In this document: in pieces, positions 25,942 to 35,053 of the stretch
Layout: each line of letters begins with the position of its first letter
How positions within the stretch are numbered: the stretch's first letter is position 1
Notes under the pieces: model-generated
Told to the model about the DNA's origin: nothing
Seen by the model: the letters and a program-made list of their open reading frames with translations, nothing else
Databases searched by the model: none
NCBI RefSeq assembly: GCF_005938105.1
Contig: NZ_VCPE01000024.1
Location: forward strand, 1 to 54,237
Direction: 5' to 3'
Length of the DNA stretch: 54,237 bases
Origin: Brucella haematophila
GTDB taxonomy: Bacteria > Pseudomonadota > Alphaproteobacteria > Rhizobiales > Rhizobiaceae
Position numbers and translations under genes: made by a program

Positions 25942-26829
25942 ATGGCTAGCATTCTTACAAATTCGTCGGCTCTGACCGCTCTCCAGACTCTGGCTTCGAC
26001 CAACAAGGCTCTGGAAACCACGCAGAACCGCATTTCGACCGGTCTGCGCATCGGCGAAGCTTCGGACAATGCTTCGTACTGGTCCATCGCAACGTCGATG
26101 AAGTCCGACAACAAGGCCAACTCGGCTGTTCAGGACGCTCTCGGCCTCGGCGCTGGTAAGGTTGACACGGCTTACACCGCGATCAACGACATCAAGGACC
26201 AGGTCGACAAGATGAAGACCCTCCTGATCAGCGCGCAGGGCGCAAGCCTGGAAGATCAGCAGAAAATTTCGACTGAAATCACGGCTATTCAGGGCCAGAT
26301 CAAGTCGTCTGCAACCAACGCTAACTACGCTGGCGCTAACCTGCTGGTAAACGACGGCGCTGCTACGGAAGACCTGAAGGTTGTCGCTTCGTACAACCGC
26401 GTTGGCACTGACGTAACCATCGACACTGTTGATGTTGCTGCTGCTGACGTTCAGGTTCTCGACACGGCTGGCACGGGCGGCATCGTCGGCGGTCTCCTTG
26501 CTTCGACCTTCTTCGACACGACCGGCACGACCGCTCTGGATTCGGCTGCGATCAAGACCGCTCTGGAATCCGTTGAAACCGCGCTGGGCAAGCTCACCAC
26601 CGGTGCAGCGACCCTCGGTGCTGCAAAGTCGCGCATCGAAACCCAGACGAGCTTCATTTCGAAGCTGTCGGACTCGGTTGAAAAGGGCGTTGGCCAGCTC
26701 GTCGACGCTGACATGAACGCTGAATCTGCTCGCCTTTCGGCTCTGCAGACCCAGCAGCAGCTCGGCATTCAGGCTCTCTCGATCGCTAACTCGTCGAGCC
26801 AGTCGATCCTGTCGCTGTTCCGCGGCTAA
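25942..26829 (+). CDS. fliC: Flagellin
   Basis: 295 residues, short for a flagellin. The D0/D1 N-terminal domain runs from MASILTNSSALTALQTLAST to about 140. A small variable centre (about 140-205) and the C-terminal D1/D0 domain ending in SSQSILSLFRG follow. Codon choice is strongly skewed (GCT for alanine, AAC, GAC, TCG) compared with neighbours, fitting very high expression. Only one flagellin gene is seen here, unlike Sinorhizobium with several. Own promoter region and downstream hairpins make it monocistronic. Confidence 0.97.
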   Translation: MASILTNSSALTALQTLASTNKALETTQNRISTGLRIGEASDNASYWSIATSMKSDNKANSAVQDALGLGAGKVDTAYTAINDIKDQVDKMKTLLISAQGASLEDQQKISTEITAIQGQIKSSATNANYAGANLLVNDGAATEDLKVVASYNRVGTDVTIDTVDVAAADVQVLDTAGTGGIVGGLLASTFFDTTGTTALDSAAIKTALESVETALGKLTTGAATLGAAKSRIETQTSFISKLSDSVEKGVGQLVDADMNAESARLSALQTQQQLGIQALSIANSSSQSILSLFRG

Positions 26830-26852
26830 TCGATAACTGAGTAGACAGCAAA

Positions 26853-27000
26853 GGAGCCGGTTCGCTGGCTCCCGCGAGTTCTCAGGCAAATCAGGGGTTC
26901 GCATCCGGACCGACCTGATCGGACCGGATGTCTTTGGGCGGAAAAGGGGCGCGGGATTTATTCCGCGCCCCGCTTCGTTGTCGGGACTTCTCGCTCCCGA
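26853..27000 (+). terminator. Cluster of hairpins downstream of flagellin
   Basis: Four stems follow one another: GGAGCC/GGCTCC (26853-26872); a 12-bp stem with one mismatch (26902-26913 with 26919-26930) followed by TCTTTGGG; GGGGCGCGG/CCGCGCCCC (26946-26971); and TCGGGA/TCCCGA (26981-27000). Together they probably terminate and stabilise the flagellin message. None has a long T-run, so the exact end point is uncertain. Confidence 0.6.
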
Positions 27001-27061
27001 AAACTCCTGCTTTATCAGCCGCCACTTTCGCGCAAGCTTCGCGGTCTAGTTTGCATCCATC

Positions 27062-28801
27062 ATGATGGCGGTGGTGTCGATGCAGCAGAATTTCCAGCAA
27101 TTGATCGAACAACTCAGGGGAACGCTTGGCAAGCTTGGCGTGCGCAAGCTTGTTGCGCTCGGGCTTGTGGGTGCCGCTCTGATGGGTGCGATCCTCTACA
27201 CGAGCTTCTATCTCAGCCGTCCATCCTATGAGACGCTTTATGTCGGTCTGTCGCGCGACGACGTGAACCGCATGGGTCTGGCGCTCGGCGAGGCCGGTAT
27301 TCCTTTCGATGTGAAGTCGGATGGTTCGTCCATTCTGGTGCCGATCGGCAAGGCTGAAACCGCGCGCATGTATCTGGCCGAAAAGGGCCTGCCCACCTCG
27401 AACAATGCCGGTTATGAGCTGTTCGACAATATGGGTTCGCTGGGCCTCACCTCATTCATGCAGGAAATCACCCGTGTTCGCGCGCTTGAAGGCGAGATCG
27501 CCCGCACAATTCAGGCGATTCGCGGCGTGAAGGCCGCCCGCGTGCACATCGTTCTGGCTGAAAAGGGCTCGTTCCGTCGTGGCGACCAGAAGCCGTCTGC
27601 TTCGGTGGTCATCCGCGCGGAAGGCGGTTTTGCAGCCGAATCGGCACAGTCGATCCGCCAGCTCGTTGCCGCCGCCGTGCCGTCGCTCGATGCATCGTCC
27701 GTTACAGTTCTTGATACCAATGGCCGTCTGCTGGCCTCCGCAGGCGAAGCCGCCAATGGTGCTGCCCTCCTGACAGCCTCGCTGGAACAGCAGGTTGCCG
27801 GTAATGTCGACGACAGCATCCGCAAGGCGCTGGCACCTTATCTCGGTCTCGGTCATTTCCAGACCAGCGTGCAGGCAACGCTCAATACCGACCGCCGCCA
27901 GATCAACGAAACGACCTTCGATCCCGAATCGCGTGTCGAACGTTCGGTCCGCGTGGTGCGCGAAAGCGGCGATTCCCGCAACAATCGCGATAACAACGCG
28001 ACCGGCGTGGAGCAGAACATTCCGCAGGAAGAAATTCAGAACCGCAATGGCGAGACCTCGTCGGAGAAGACCGACCGCCGTGAGGAACTGACCAATTACG
28101 AAATGAACAGCAAGACGATTGCGACTGTCAGCGACGGCTATTCCGTCAAGCGCCTGTCGATTGCCGTTGTCATCGATCAGGCCCGCCTGCTGCAAACCGC
28201 CGGAACCACGCCGCCGCCTGCCAATTTCGTCGATCAGCAGATCACCAAAATTCGCGATCTCGTTGCGACTGCCGCTGGACTCAATGCAGACCGCGGCGAT
28301 GTCATCAACGTAACGGCCGTCAACTTCCTTGATCCGGCAGGCGCCGACATGGAGCCGGTTTCGGCGCCATGGACCGATACGCTGCTGCGCCAGAGCGGAA
28401 GCTACGTCAACGCGCTGGCCATCCTCGCCGCCGTCGGTCTGCTGATCTGGTTTGGTCTGCGTCCGCTGCTGCGTGACCAGACGGCCAAGCCAGCGGGCAC
28501 GGAAGTTGCCATCCGTGAAGCCGGCGAAATCGCAGCGCCGAATTTCGTCGGTACACAGGCAGGCACCGAAGGTCATCAGGCTGTCATTGGCGGACCGGAA
28601 GCCTATGCCGATCAGATGAAGACCAGTCTGAGCGATCTGCGCCAGCGTATGCGTATGCCCGCCAAGCTTCGTCTGGAGCAGATGATCGAGATGGATGAAG
28701 AACGTGTTGCTGCCGTTCTCAAGCAGTGGATCGGCGGAAATGTTGCAAAGCAGCCTGTCCCTGCCGAACGGGTCAATGCACCGGAGCTTGAGGCTGCCTG
28801 A
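27062..28801 (+). CDS. fliF: Flagellar MS-ring protein FliF
   Basis: 579 residues. Membrane helix 1 at about 30-50 (LVALGLVGAALMGAILYTSF), periplasmic ring-building motifs (QEITRVRALEGEIARTIQ; KAARVHIVLAE) and membrane helix 2 at about 455-475 (ALAILAAVGLLIWFGLRPLL). A C-terminal tail binds FliG. An internal ATG at 27080 (MQQNFQ) with GGTGG upstream is a likely alternative start. In Sinorhizobium fliF lies far upstream near visN; here it follows the flagellin gene. Confidence 0.96.
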   Translation: MMAVVSMQQNFQQLIEQLRGTLGKLGVRKLVALGLVGAALMGAILYTSFYLSRPSYETLYVGLSRDDVNRMGLALGEAGIPFDVKSDGSSILVPIGKAETARMYLAEKGLPTSNNAGYELFDNMGSLGLTSFMQEITRVRALEGEIARTIQAIRGVKAARVHIVLAEKGSFRRGDQKPSASVVIRAEGGFAAESAQSIRQLVAAAVPSLDASSVTVLDTNGRLLASAGEAANGAALLTASLEQQVAGNVDDSIRKALAPYLGLGHFQTSVQATLNTDRRQINETTFDPESRVERSVRVVRESGDSRNNRDNNATGVEQNIPQEEIQNRNGETSSEKTDRREELTNYEMNSKTIATVSDGYSVKRLSIAVVIDQARLLQTAGTTPPPANFVDQQITKIRDLVATAAGLNADRGDVINVTAVNFLDPAGADMEPVSAPWTDTLLRQSGSYVNALAILAAVGLLIWFGLRPLLRDQTAKPAGTEVAIREAGEIAAPNFVGTQAGTEGHQAVIGGPEAYADQMKTSLSDLRQRMRMPAKLRLEQMIEMDEERVAAVLKQWIGGNVAKQPVPAERVNAPELEAA

Positions 28802-28803
28802 TA

Positions 28804-29547
28804 ATGAGCGCGCTCCCTCTCAGCCGTTATCTTCCTGATTTTTCGACCCATCGCATTGCCGATGAGGCGGTGGAGATCATTGCTGCCCCGGTGCAGCCGC
28901 AGCCATTGAAGCAGGAGCCGACCCAGCGTGCGCGTTCAGCCGAACGCGCAAAGGAAACCAAGGCTCCCCATTTCGCCGACAAGCTTGATGCCGCTGAACA
29001 AGCGGAAGTGGCGGCGATTATCGCGGTCGAGGAAGAAAAGCGCACGGCCTTCGAGACCGGTCACGCGCAGGGCCACACGCTTGGCCGCGAGGAAGGCCAT
29101 AAAGAGGCCGAGGCGCTTTACGAAGCTGAGAAAGCCCGGCTGCTTCGCGAGCATGAGACGGAAATCGAAGATCTTCGCGCCGCCTTCTCGCGTGAACAGG
29201 CGCTGTTGCTGGCGCGCAGCCTGACGGAAGCGCTGACCGCGCTGGAACAGAACTGTTCCGCTCAGATTGCCGAGGTTCTGGCGCCGCTTCTCGCGGGGAA
29301 GCTTGAGCACGACGCGGTTGCGGAATTTGCCCATCGTATTGCTGCGCTGGCGCTGGAAGGCGAAGCGCCGGAAATCTCCGGCCCGGCAAGGCTGCTGGCC
29401 CCGCTGCGCGATCATGCGGCCCTGCTGCCATCCGGTTGCCGGTTTGCCGAAAACGCATCGGATGAACTGTCCTTTTCCTTTGGCGAACGGGTGCTGGAAA
29501 CGCGCATCGCGCCGCTTCTTGAAGAATTGAAGGCTGCGGTCCAATGA
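28804..29547 (+). CDS. fliH: FliH-like flagellar export ATPase regulator
   Basis: 247 residues. A proline-rich N-terminus is followed by a helical region with a GxxxG ladder at Gly86, 90, 94 and 98 (TGHAQGHTLGREEGH), a hallmark of FliH. A coiled coil to about 160 and a C-terminal domain complete it. The position between fliF and motB agrees. FliH holds FliI as a stator and docks it on FliN. Usually annotated as hypothetical in this group; I call it FliH from the GxxxG repeat and length, not from a database match. Starts two bases after fliF and overlaps motB. Confidence 0.75.
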   Translation: MSALPLSRYLPDFSTHRIADEAVEIIAAPVQPQPLKQEPTQRARSAERAKETKAPHFADKLDAAEQAEVAAIIAVEEEKRTAFETGHAQGHTLGREEGHKEAEALYEAEKARLLREHETEIEDLRAAFSREQALLLARSLTEALTALEQNCSAQIAEVLAPLLAGKLEHDAVAEFAHRIAALALEGEAPEISGPARLLAPLRDHAALLPSGCRFAENASDELSFSFGERVLETRIAPLLEELKAAVQ

Positions 29548-30671
29548 GCATCGATCCCGAAACCAAGCGCGAAATCATCATTGTTCGCCGTGGCGGGCAT
29601 GACGACCATGACAGTCACCATGGCGGCGTGTGGAAGATCGCCTATGCCGACTTCATGACCGCCATGATGGCCTTCTTCCTCGTCATGTGGCTGATCAACG
29701 CCGCCAATGAGGAAACCAAGGCGGCTGTCGCCAGCTATTTCAATCCCGTCAAGCTGATGGACCGGCAGTCCAGCCCGAAAGGCGTGCAGGACATTGACGA
29801 GAAAGACGGCAAAGTTCGCTTTGACAGTGACCAGAAGGTTGATGATAGCACTAAGGTCATCAACGACACCAAGGTGCAGCCACCGAGCGAGCAGGAAGAG
29901 CGCCAGCTTTTCCGCGAGCCTTATGCGGTTTTGTCGGAACTGGCGCATGAAACCGGCGTGTTGCAGAATCAGTCTGCCAAGGGCGATGGCGGCACATCGC
30001 AATCCGGCCCGGCCACGGGTGCCGACGGAGGTGACGCCTATCGCGATCCGTTCAGCCCGGATTACTGGTCGAGCAAGGCTGCGGACGAGCTGACGCCTCC
30101 AAATGCCGCTCCCTCCACGCCGCCCAAGCCGGAAACGGCGGAGGCAAAGCCGGAAGAGGCTACAAAGCCTGCCGAAGCGCCTGCAAAAGATCAGGATCAG
30201 CTCATCGCGGAACTGAAAAAGGCTGCGGAAGGCGAAAAGTCCACAGCGGCCAAGCAGGGCAGCAAGGCTGAACCCATGCCGGATGTGACGGTGGTGCCCG
30301 TTGATGGCGGTGTGATGATCCAGCTTACCGACAAGATCGATTATGGCATGTTCACCATCGGCTCTGCCAAGCCCGATGCGCGCGTGGTCCAGATGCTGGA
30401 ACGCATAGCGCAGGTGATTTCCCGTCAGCCAGGCGAAGTCATCATCAGCGGCCACACCGATTCGCGTCCGTTCAAAAGCGCCAGCTATGACAACTGGCGT
30501 CTGTCTTCGGCGCGTGCGCAGATGGCCTATTACATGCTGGTGCGCGGCGGGCTGGATGAAAAACGCGTACTGCGCGTCGAAGGCTACGCTGATCGCCAGC
30601 CAAAAATCGCCAATGATCCGAATGCGGCAGAGAACCGCCGCATCGATATTTTCCTCAAGTCTGCCCCATGA
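29544..30671 (+). CDS. motB: Flagellar motor stator protein MotB
   Basis: 375 residues. The N-terminal KIAYADFMTAMMAFFLVMWL helix holds the proton-binding Asp36. A charged, proline-rich linker (about 160-235) and a C-terminal OmpA-like peptidoglycan-binding domain (VIISGHTDSRPFKSASYDNW) follow. The linker is longer than in E. coli, as in other rhizobia. Overlaps fliH and motC by ATGA; motA is transcribed separately at 14493. Confidence 0.95.
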   Translation: MSIDPETKREIIIVRRGGHDDHDSHHGGVWKIAYADFMTAMMAFFLVMWLINAANEETKAAVASYFNPVKLMDRQSSPKGVQDIDEKDGKVRFDSDQKVDDSTKVINDTKVQPPSEQEERQLFREPYAVLSELAHETGVLQNQSAKGDGGTSQSGPATGADGGDAYRDPFSPDYWSSKAADELTPPNAAPSTPPKPETAEAKPEEATKPAEAPAKDQDQLIAELKKAAEGEKSTAAKQGSKAEPMPDVTVVPVDGGVMIQLTDKIDYGMFTIGSAKPDARVVQMLERIAQVISRQPGEVIISGHTDSRPFKSASYDNWRLSSARAQMAYYMLVRGGLDEKRVLRVEGYADRQPKIANDPNAAENRRIDIFLKSAP

Positions 30672-32005
30672 AGCGGTTCGTTCAGCGCTCCCTGATGATT
30701 GCTCTGACCGTGAGCCTGCCTCTGGCGGGAACGCCGATGCGTGGCTATGCGCAGGCGCAACAGGGCGGCAGCATAGGCGCTACCTTGCCGGTACTTGAGC
30801 CTTATAAGCTCGTGCGTTCGCTGCGCATGTTGCAGGATCAGGTGGTGGCCGGAAAGCCGGAAGCCGTGGTCATGCTGAATAAGCTGCTGGCCTTCATCAG
30901 CGCCGATATGGCGCGCGCGCCGAAGGAAGCCTGGCATAATCCCGACAACATCTATGCGGCGATTATCTACCTCTTCAATGGCGGTAATCCCGATGCCGTG
31001 CGTAAGGTTCTGGCTGATCTCAACACGGATGTCGTGCCGCAGGAGCTGGTCAAAGGCGCTTTGGCCTATGCCTCCGGGCAGATGATCGAAGTCGTGAAGC
31101 TGTTCTCCGTTCCGCTGTCGCCCGATGTGCCTTCGGAGTTAAAGGCTTCCATCGTGCTCGTGACTGCAAGCCAGATGACCGCCTTCGATCCGGCCACAGC
31201 GCTGCTGCGGCTCGATCAGGTGCGGCTCGAAGCGCCGGGCACGCTGTTCGAAGAAGCGGCGATCCGCCGTTCGATGCCGATTGCCGCCAAGCTGGGCGAT
31301 GCCGAAAAGATCAGAATGCTGGCGCGCAACTATCTTCAGCGCTTTCCCCGCTCACCCTATATGCGTGATTTCATGGGACAATTCGTCAGCGCGGCGCTCA
31401 AGCTCAATGACCGTATTGGCAATGCTGAACTGGTGAAGCTGATCGCTGCCGCCGATCCGGTGATGCAATATTCGCTTTACCTCCAGATTGCGCGCGGCGC
31501 TCTGGTGGACGGCCAGACCGAGCGGGCGCGTTTCATGTCTGCCGAGGCGCGCAAGCTCGCCGACCGGCTGAAGGCCGATCCGACACGCGCTAATCTTTAT
31601 GCGGCGGCCAGCGGTGTCGCTTCCGATTCGGCGGGAAGCGCCTTGCGTGAACTGTCGCAGATTTCGCCTGATCGCCTGCAGGAACCGGACCGCAAGTTGT
31701 TGAAGGCTGCCGAGACGGTGGGTTCGGTCGTGACCCGCGCGCCAGACGCCCTGCCGCCAGCCAAAGCAGCGCCTGAGCCCGATCCGGAAGACCGGAATGT
31801 ACCCGCCATGGCGGTGGCCGATGTGCCCGCTACAGCACCTGTCGCAACGCCCGTTGCCACACCTGTGGCGGCACCGGTTTCGTCGCCGGTTGCGGGCTGG
31901 AAACCGACTCCGGCGCAGCCCGCAGACGATTTGCAGAAGACCATGGACGATGCCCGGCGCAAGCTTGCCGAGATCGACGCTTTGCTAGGGGAGACCATTC
32001 GATGA
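30668..32005 (+). CDS. motC: Chemotaxis/motility protein MotC
   Basis: 445 residues. Signal peptide (IALTVSLPLAGTPMRGYAQA), an all-helical periplasmic domain, and a C-terminal low-complexity stretch rich in Ala-Pro-Val-Ala (about 385-405). In rhizobia MotC binds the periplasmic part of MotB and is stabilised by MotE. Matches the rhizobial order motB-motC-fliK. Overlaps both neighbours. Confidence 0.92.
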   Translation: MKRFVQRSLMIALTVSLPLAGTPMRGYAQAQQGGSIGATLPVLEPYKLVRSLRMLQDQVVAGKPEAVVMLNKLLAFISADMARAPKEAWHNPDNIYAAIIYLFNGGNPDAVRKVLADLNTDVVPQELVKGALAYASGQMIEVVKLFSVPLSPDVPSELKASIVLVTASQMTAFDPATALLRLDQVRLEAPGTLFEEAAIRRSMPIAAKLGDAEKIRMLARNYLQRFPRSPYMRDFMGQFVSAALKLNDRIGNAELVKLIAAADPVMQYSLYLQIARGALVDGQTERARFMSAEARKLADRLKADPTRANLYAAASGVASDSAGSALRELSQISPDRLQEPDRKLLKAAETVGSVVTRAPDALPPAKAAPEPDPEDRNVPAMAVADVPATAPVATPVATPVAAPVSSPVAGWKPTPAQPADDLQKTMDDARRKLAEIDALLGETIR

Positions 32006-33288
32006 GCGTGGATATTTTGCTCGGTCAGGCTGGACGGATGGCGTCGCCGACCCGCAGTCTGGCGCCCCAGCAGGCTAACGGACAAGGCAAGGCAGCAGTG
32101 GATGGGCAGGAAAATTCCGATCCGTCGCAGCTGTTCGGCGCGCTTCTGGAAAAGCCGCATGGCAAGCCGGTCGCCAAGGGAGAAGATGCCGACACAGCGC
32201 AGGCCGAAGAGCAGGACGAGCAGAAATCGGATGCCTCAACGCAGGCTTCATCCTGGGTGGTGTCGCAGAATGTCCTTTCTTTAGCCGCGAATATGCCCAA
32301 TTTGAATGGCGAAAGCCACAATTCCGCCACAGAAAATCTGGCGAAAAAGACTGGAAAGGCTGCGCTTGCACAAGCTGATGGCGTGGATGCAGACGCCATC
32401 GAAGGCAAGGAAGCGCAGGTCGGGGCAGACGCCGCCATCGACGTGAAGCGCAAGGGCGAAGCAACCCAAAATCTCGCGCCAGCTGCAAACACAAAGCCGT
32501 CTTCCAAATCCGCTCAGGCCGCGTCCAGCGAGGCAACTGCCACGCAACAGGACACAGTTGCCGAAAAGCCCGAAGCCGACCTTGCTGATCTCTTGAAAGC
32601 TGACAAGCCAGCCGGTAGTCAGCCGGCTAATTCCGGTGCTGCTGATCGCGGTTTCTTCCAGCCGCAGCAGACCGCCAGCAAGTCCGCCGGACCAGCGGAA
32701 GGCAAGGCTGCGGCTGCCACCCAGCAGGCTGTACGGGTGGCAGATGTGCAGGTGGTTTCCGAGCGCAGCTTCGGCTCGGTGAAGACGCTGCAAATCCGGC
32801 TCGATCCGGTCGATCTGGGGCAGGTGACGGCGCGCATCCGCGTTGTGCCGGATGGGGTGGAAGTGCACCTTGTGGCGGATAAGGCGCAGGCTGCCGAAGC
32901 GCTTTCCGCCGACCGCTCGGTGATTGAAAAAGCGCTGAAAAGTGCAGGTATCGGAGACGATGCACGTATTACCGTGACAGTCGCTGACCGCAGCGCCGCA
33001 AGCGCGGTGCAGCACGCCGCTGCAAGCCAGAATGCTGGTCAGCAACAGGCGGGCGCACAACAGCAATCATCCGGCCAACAGCAGGCTTTCAACATGCAAG
33101 GCGGCTTCGATGGCCGCAATGGCGCGCAGTCTCAGGCACAGGCACAGTTTGCAAGCGGCGAGGGCAGGCAGAATGGCGATTCCAGCCAAACGGGACAAGA
33201 CCGGTCCGGCAAGCAGTCAGGTTCCGAAACTGCGGCGCGTGACACTGTTGCAGGCACTGCTGGCCGCAGTCGCGGTCTGGTTGTGTAG
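32002..33288 (+). CDS. fliK: Flagellar hook-length control protein FliK (formerly MotD)
   Basis: 428 residues. A long low-complexity Ala/Lys/Glu/Gln-rich ruler region is followed by a compact C-terminal Flg_hook domain at about 245-335 (VKTLQIRLDPVDLGQVTARI, GVEVHLVADKAQAAEAL). A Gln/Gly-rich tail (QQQ runs) extends to the end. Sets hook length and triggers the FlhB switch. The tail shares about 116 bases in another frame with the next gene. Confidence 0.92.
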   Translation: MSVDILLGQAGRMASPTRSLAPQQANGQGKAAVDGQENSDPSQLFGALLEKPHGKPVAKGEDADTAQAEEQDEQKSDASTQASSWVVSQNVLSLAANMPNLNGESHNSATENLAKKTGKAALAQADGVDADAIEGKEAQVGADAAIDVKRKGEATQNLAPAANTKPSSKSAQAASSEATATQQDTVAEKPEADLADLLKADKPAGSQPANSGAADRGFFQPQQTASKSAGPAEGKAAAATQQAVRVADVQVVSERSFGSVKTLQIRLDPVDLGQVTARIRVVPDGVEVHLVADKAQAAEALSADRSVIEKALKSAGIGDDARITVTVADRSAASAVQHAAASQNAGQQQAGAQQQSSGQQQAFNMQGGFDGRNGAQSQAQAQFASGEGRQNGDSSQTGQDRSGKQSGSETAARDTVAGTAGRSRGLVV

Positions 33289-33799
33289 CACCAGCATTGC
33301 AGCAGCGGAGAATGTCTGCGAGCGCGAAATGCACCGTGCTTCCGCGCGCTATGATGTGCCGCTCGGCATTCTCTACGCTGTCGGACTGACGGAAACCGGA
33401 CGCAAGAATTCATTGCAACCTTATGCGATGAATATCGAGGGCCGGGCAGAATTTCTCCCGTCACAAGGTGCGGCCCTGAAGCGCTTTACCGAGGTGCGTG
33501 CCGGGGGCGCAAAGCTGATTGATCTTGGTTGCATGCAAATCAACTACTACTATCACGGGCAGGAATTTCCGTCAGTCGCGTCCATGCTGATACCGAGCCT
33601 CAATGTCGATTACGCGGCCCGTTTTCTAAAGCAGCTTCGTACCCGTGAAGGCAACTGGACGATGGCCGTCGCACGCTATCATGCAGGCCCGAACAACAAC
33701 CCGGCACAGAAGCGATATGTCTGCCGGGTGATGGCGAATATGGTCGCGACCGGGTTCGGAAACTGGACGCCGGACGCAAAAATATTTTGCGGTGTCTAA
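33173..33799 (+). CDS. Lytic transglycosylase (SLT domain), flagellar-cluster type
   Basis: About 208 residues from ATG 33173 (GTG 33239 is also possible). A membrane-targeting N-terminus (LLQALLAAVAVWLCSTSIAA) precedes an SLT domain with the catalytic glutamate in GLTETGRK (about Glu74) and the GCMQIN motif. The C-terminus has a further AVARYHAGP motif. Cleaves peptidoglycan to let the rod pass. Begins inside the fliK frame; lies directly upstream of the gap before ftcR. Confidence 0.85.
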   Translation: MAIPAKRDKTGPASSQVPKLRRVTLLQALLAAVAVWLCSTSIAAAENVCEREMHRASARYDVPLGILYAVGLTETGRKNSLQPYAMNIEGRAEFLPSQGAALKRFTEVRAGGAKLIDLGCMQINYYYHGQEFPSVASMLIPSLNVDYAARFLKQLRTREGNWTMAVARYHAGPNNNPAQKRYVCRVMANMVATGFGNWTPDAKIFCGV

Positions 33800-34151
33800 A
33801 ACCTGTCCTCGCAATATCACTAAAATTTTAACGGTTGTAGAGCGGCGCTCCATACACGCCGTTCGAGGCTGTACAATCAGTGATTGTCTTTCGGATTGCA
33901 GACTAATTTAGGTTAGCAATAATTAAGCCCTTGTAATGAATCGTAAAACATCGTGAGCCGTTAACGTCTCTTTAAGGGTCGGCCCGCTATTCTTCCCATG
34001 TGCAATGCAATCTGCACGATTCCCTTTAAATTAGATAATGCTAAAGTGCCTCCCAATTTATTGCGGGCAATTTCTTGCCATTGTCGCCGAGTCACTCCGC
34101 CAGTTACCTCTGTCTTGCTTGGGCTAACATATTGATTCGGAAGGCGGGCCG
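33800..34151 (+). promoter_or_regulatory. AT-rich non-coding region upstream of ftcR
   Basis: A 352-base gap with no convincing gene. It is richer in A and T than its surroundings (for example TTAGGTTAGCAATAATTAAG near 33908). It carries a good ribosome site GGAAGG ten bases before the ftcR ATG. It must hold the ftcR promoter and the end of the upstream operon; no clear terminator or promoter consensus was found. Confidence 0.5.
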
Positions 34152-34835
34152 ATGATTGTCGTCGTGGATGACAGAGATATTGTCACTGAAGGCTATGCCT
34201 CATGGTTTGGCCGTGAAGGCATCACGACGACGGGCTTCACACCGGCAGATTTCGACGAATGGGTAGAGACCGTTCCGCGGCAGGATATTATGGCCGTCGA
34301 AGCGTTCCTCATTGGCGAATGCGCAACCCAGCATCGTCTTCCCGCCCGAATTCGTGAACGCTGCAAGGCCCCCGTCATTGCGCTCAACGACCGTCCCTCG
34401 CTCGAGCATACGCTGGAGCTTTTTCAATCCGGGGTTGACGATGTTGTGCGCAAGCCCATCCACGTTCGCGAGATCCTGGCCCGCATCAATGCGATCCGCC
34501 GCCGCGCGGCTGGTGCGCAGAGCGTTGCAGAGGCCGGCACCGATCTCGGCCCCATCCGCGTTTTCTCCGATGGGCGCGATCCGCAGATCAACGGCGTTGA
34601 TTTTCCGCTGCCGCGCCGTGAGCGCCGCATTCTGGAATATCTAATTGCCAATCGCGGTCGCCGCATCAACAAGGCGCAGATTTTCGGCGCGATCTACGGC
34701 ATTTTCGATAGTGAAGTCGAAGAGAACGTCGTGGAAAGCCACATCAGCAAGCTGCGCAAGAAGTTGCGCGAGCAGCTTGGCTTCGACCCCATCGATTCCA
34801 AGCGCTTCCTCGGCTACTGCATCAGCATCGAGTAG
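34152..34835 (+). CDS. ftcR: Flagellar two-component response regulator FtcR (Rem-type)
   Basis: 227 residues. A receiver-like domain (1-118) is followed by an OmpR-type winged helix (about 130-227; [40 protein letters not shown]). The receiver keeps Asp6/Asp7 and Lys101, but the phospho-acceptor position appears to be Glu50 ([10 protein letters not shown]), and no histidine kinase gene is nearby. FtcR in Brucella and Rem in Sinorhizobium are master activators of flagellar genes. Single gene with its own long promoter region. Confidence 0.93.
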   Translation: MIVVVDDRDIVTEGYASWFGREGITTTGFTPADFDEWVETVPRQDIMAVEAFLIGECATQHRLPARIRERCKAPVIALNDRPSLEHTLELFQSGVDDVVRKPIHVREILARINAIRRRAAGAQSVAEAGTDLGPIRVFSDGRDPQINGVDFPLPRRERRILEYLIANRGRRINKAQIFGAIYGIFDSEVEENVVESHISKLRKKLREQLGFDPIDSKRFLGYCISIE

Positions 34836-35000
34836 TGCCCCATTCGTTCTTTGAATGGTTTGCTTGTTTCAGGTTCTGAGTTCCCAGTCAGTGTCTCAGT
34901 GTAGTTCAGAGCCGGATTCCGGTCTTTCAAAAGCTGCGCCCGTGTCCCGGTAAAAAGGCAAAAATCTCGCGACGCTACAGCTTCACGCAAGCATGGCACG

Positions 35001-35037
35001 TTAGAATCGTAACAAGTTCTAAAATTCTCGGCTAGAA
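35001..35037. promoter_or_regulatory. Inverted repeats upstream of flgE
   Basis: TTAGAA (35001-35006) and TTCTAA (35017-35022) form an inverted repeat with centre spacing fitting a dimeric regulator. It is followed by TTCT (35025) and AGAA (35034). They lie 17-53 bases before the flgE start, so they could be an operator or part of the leader. A link with FtcR is speculative. Confidence 0.35.
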
Positions 35038-35053
35038 ATGTCAGGAGCTGGCA

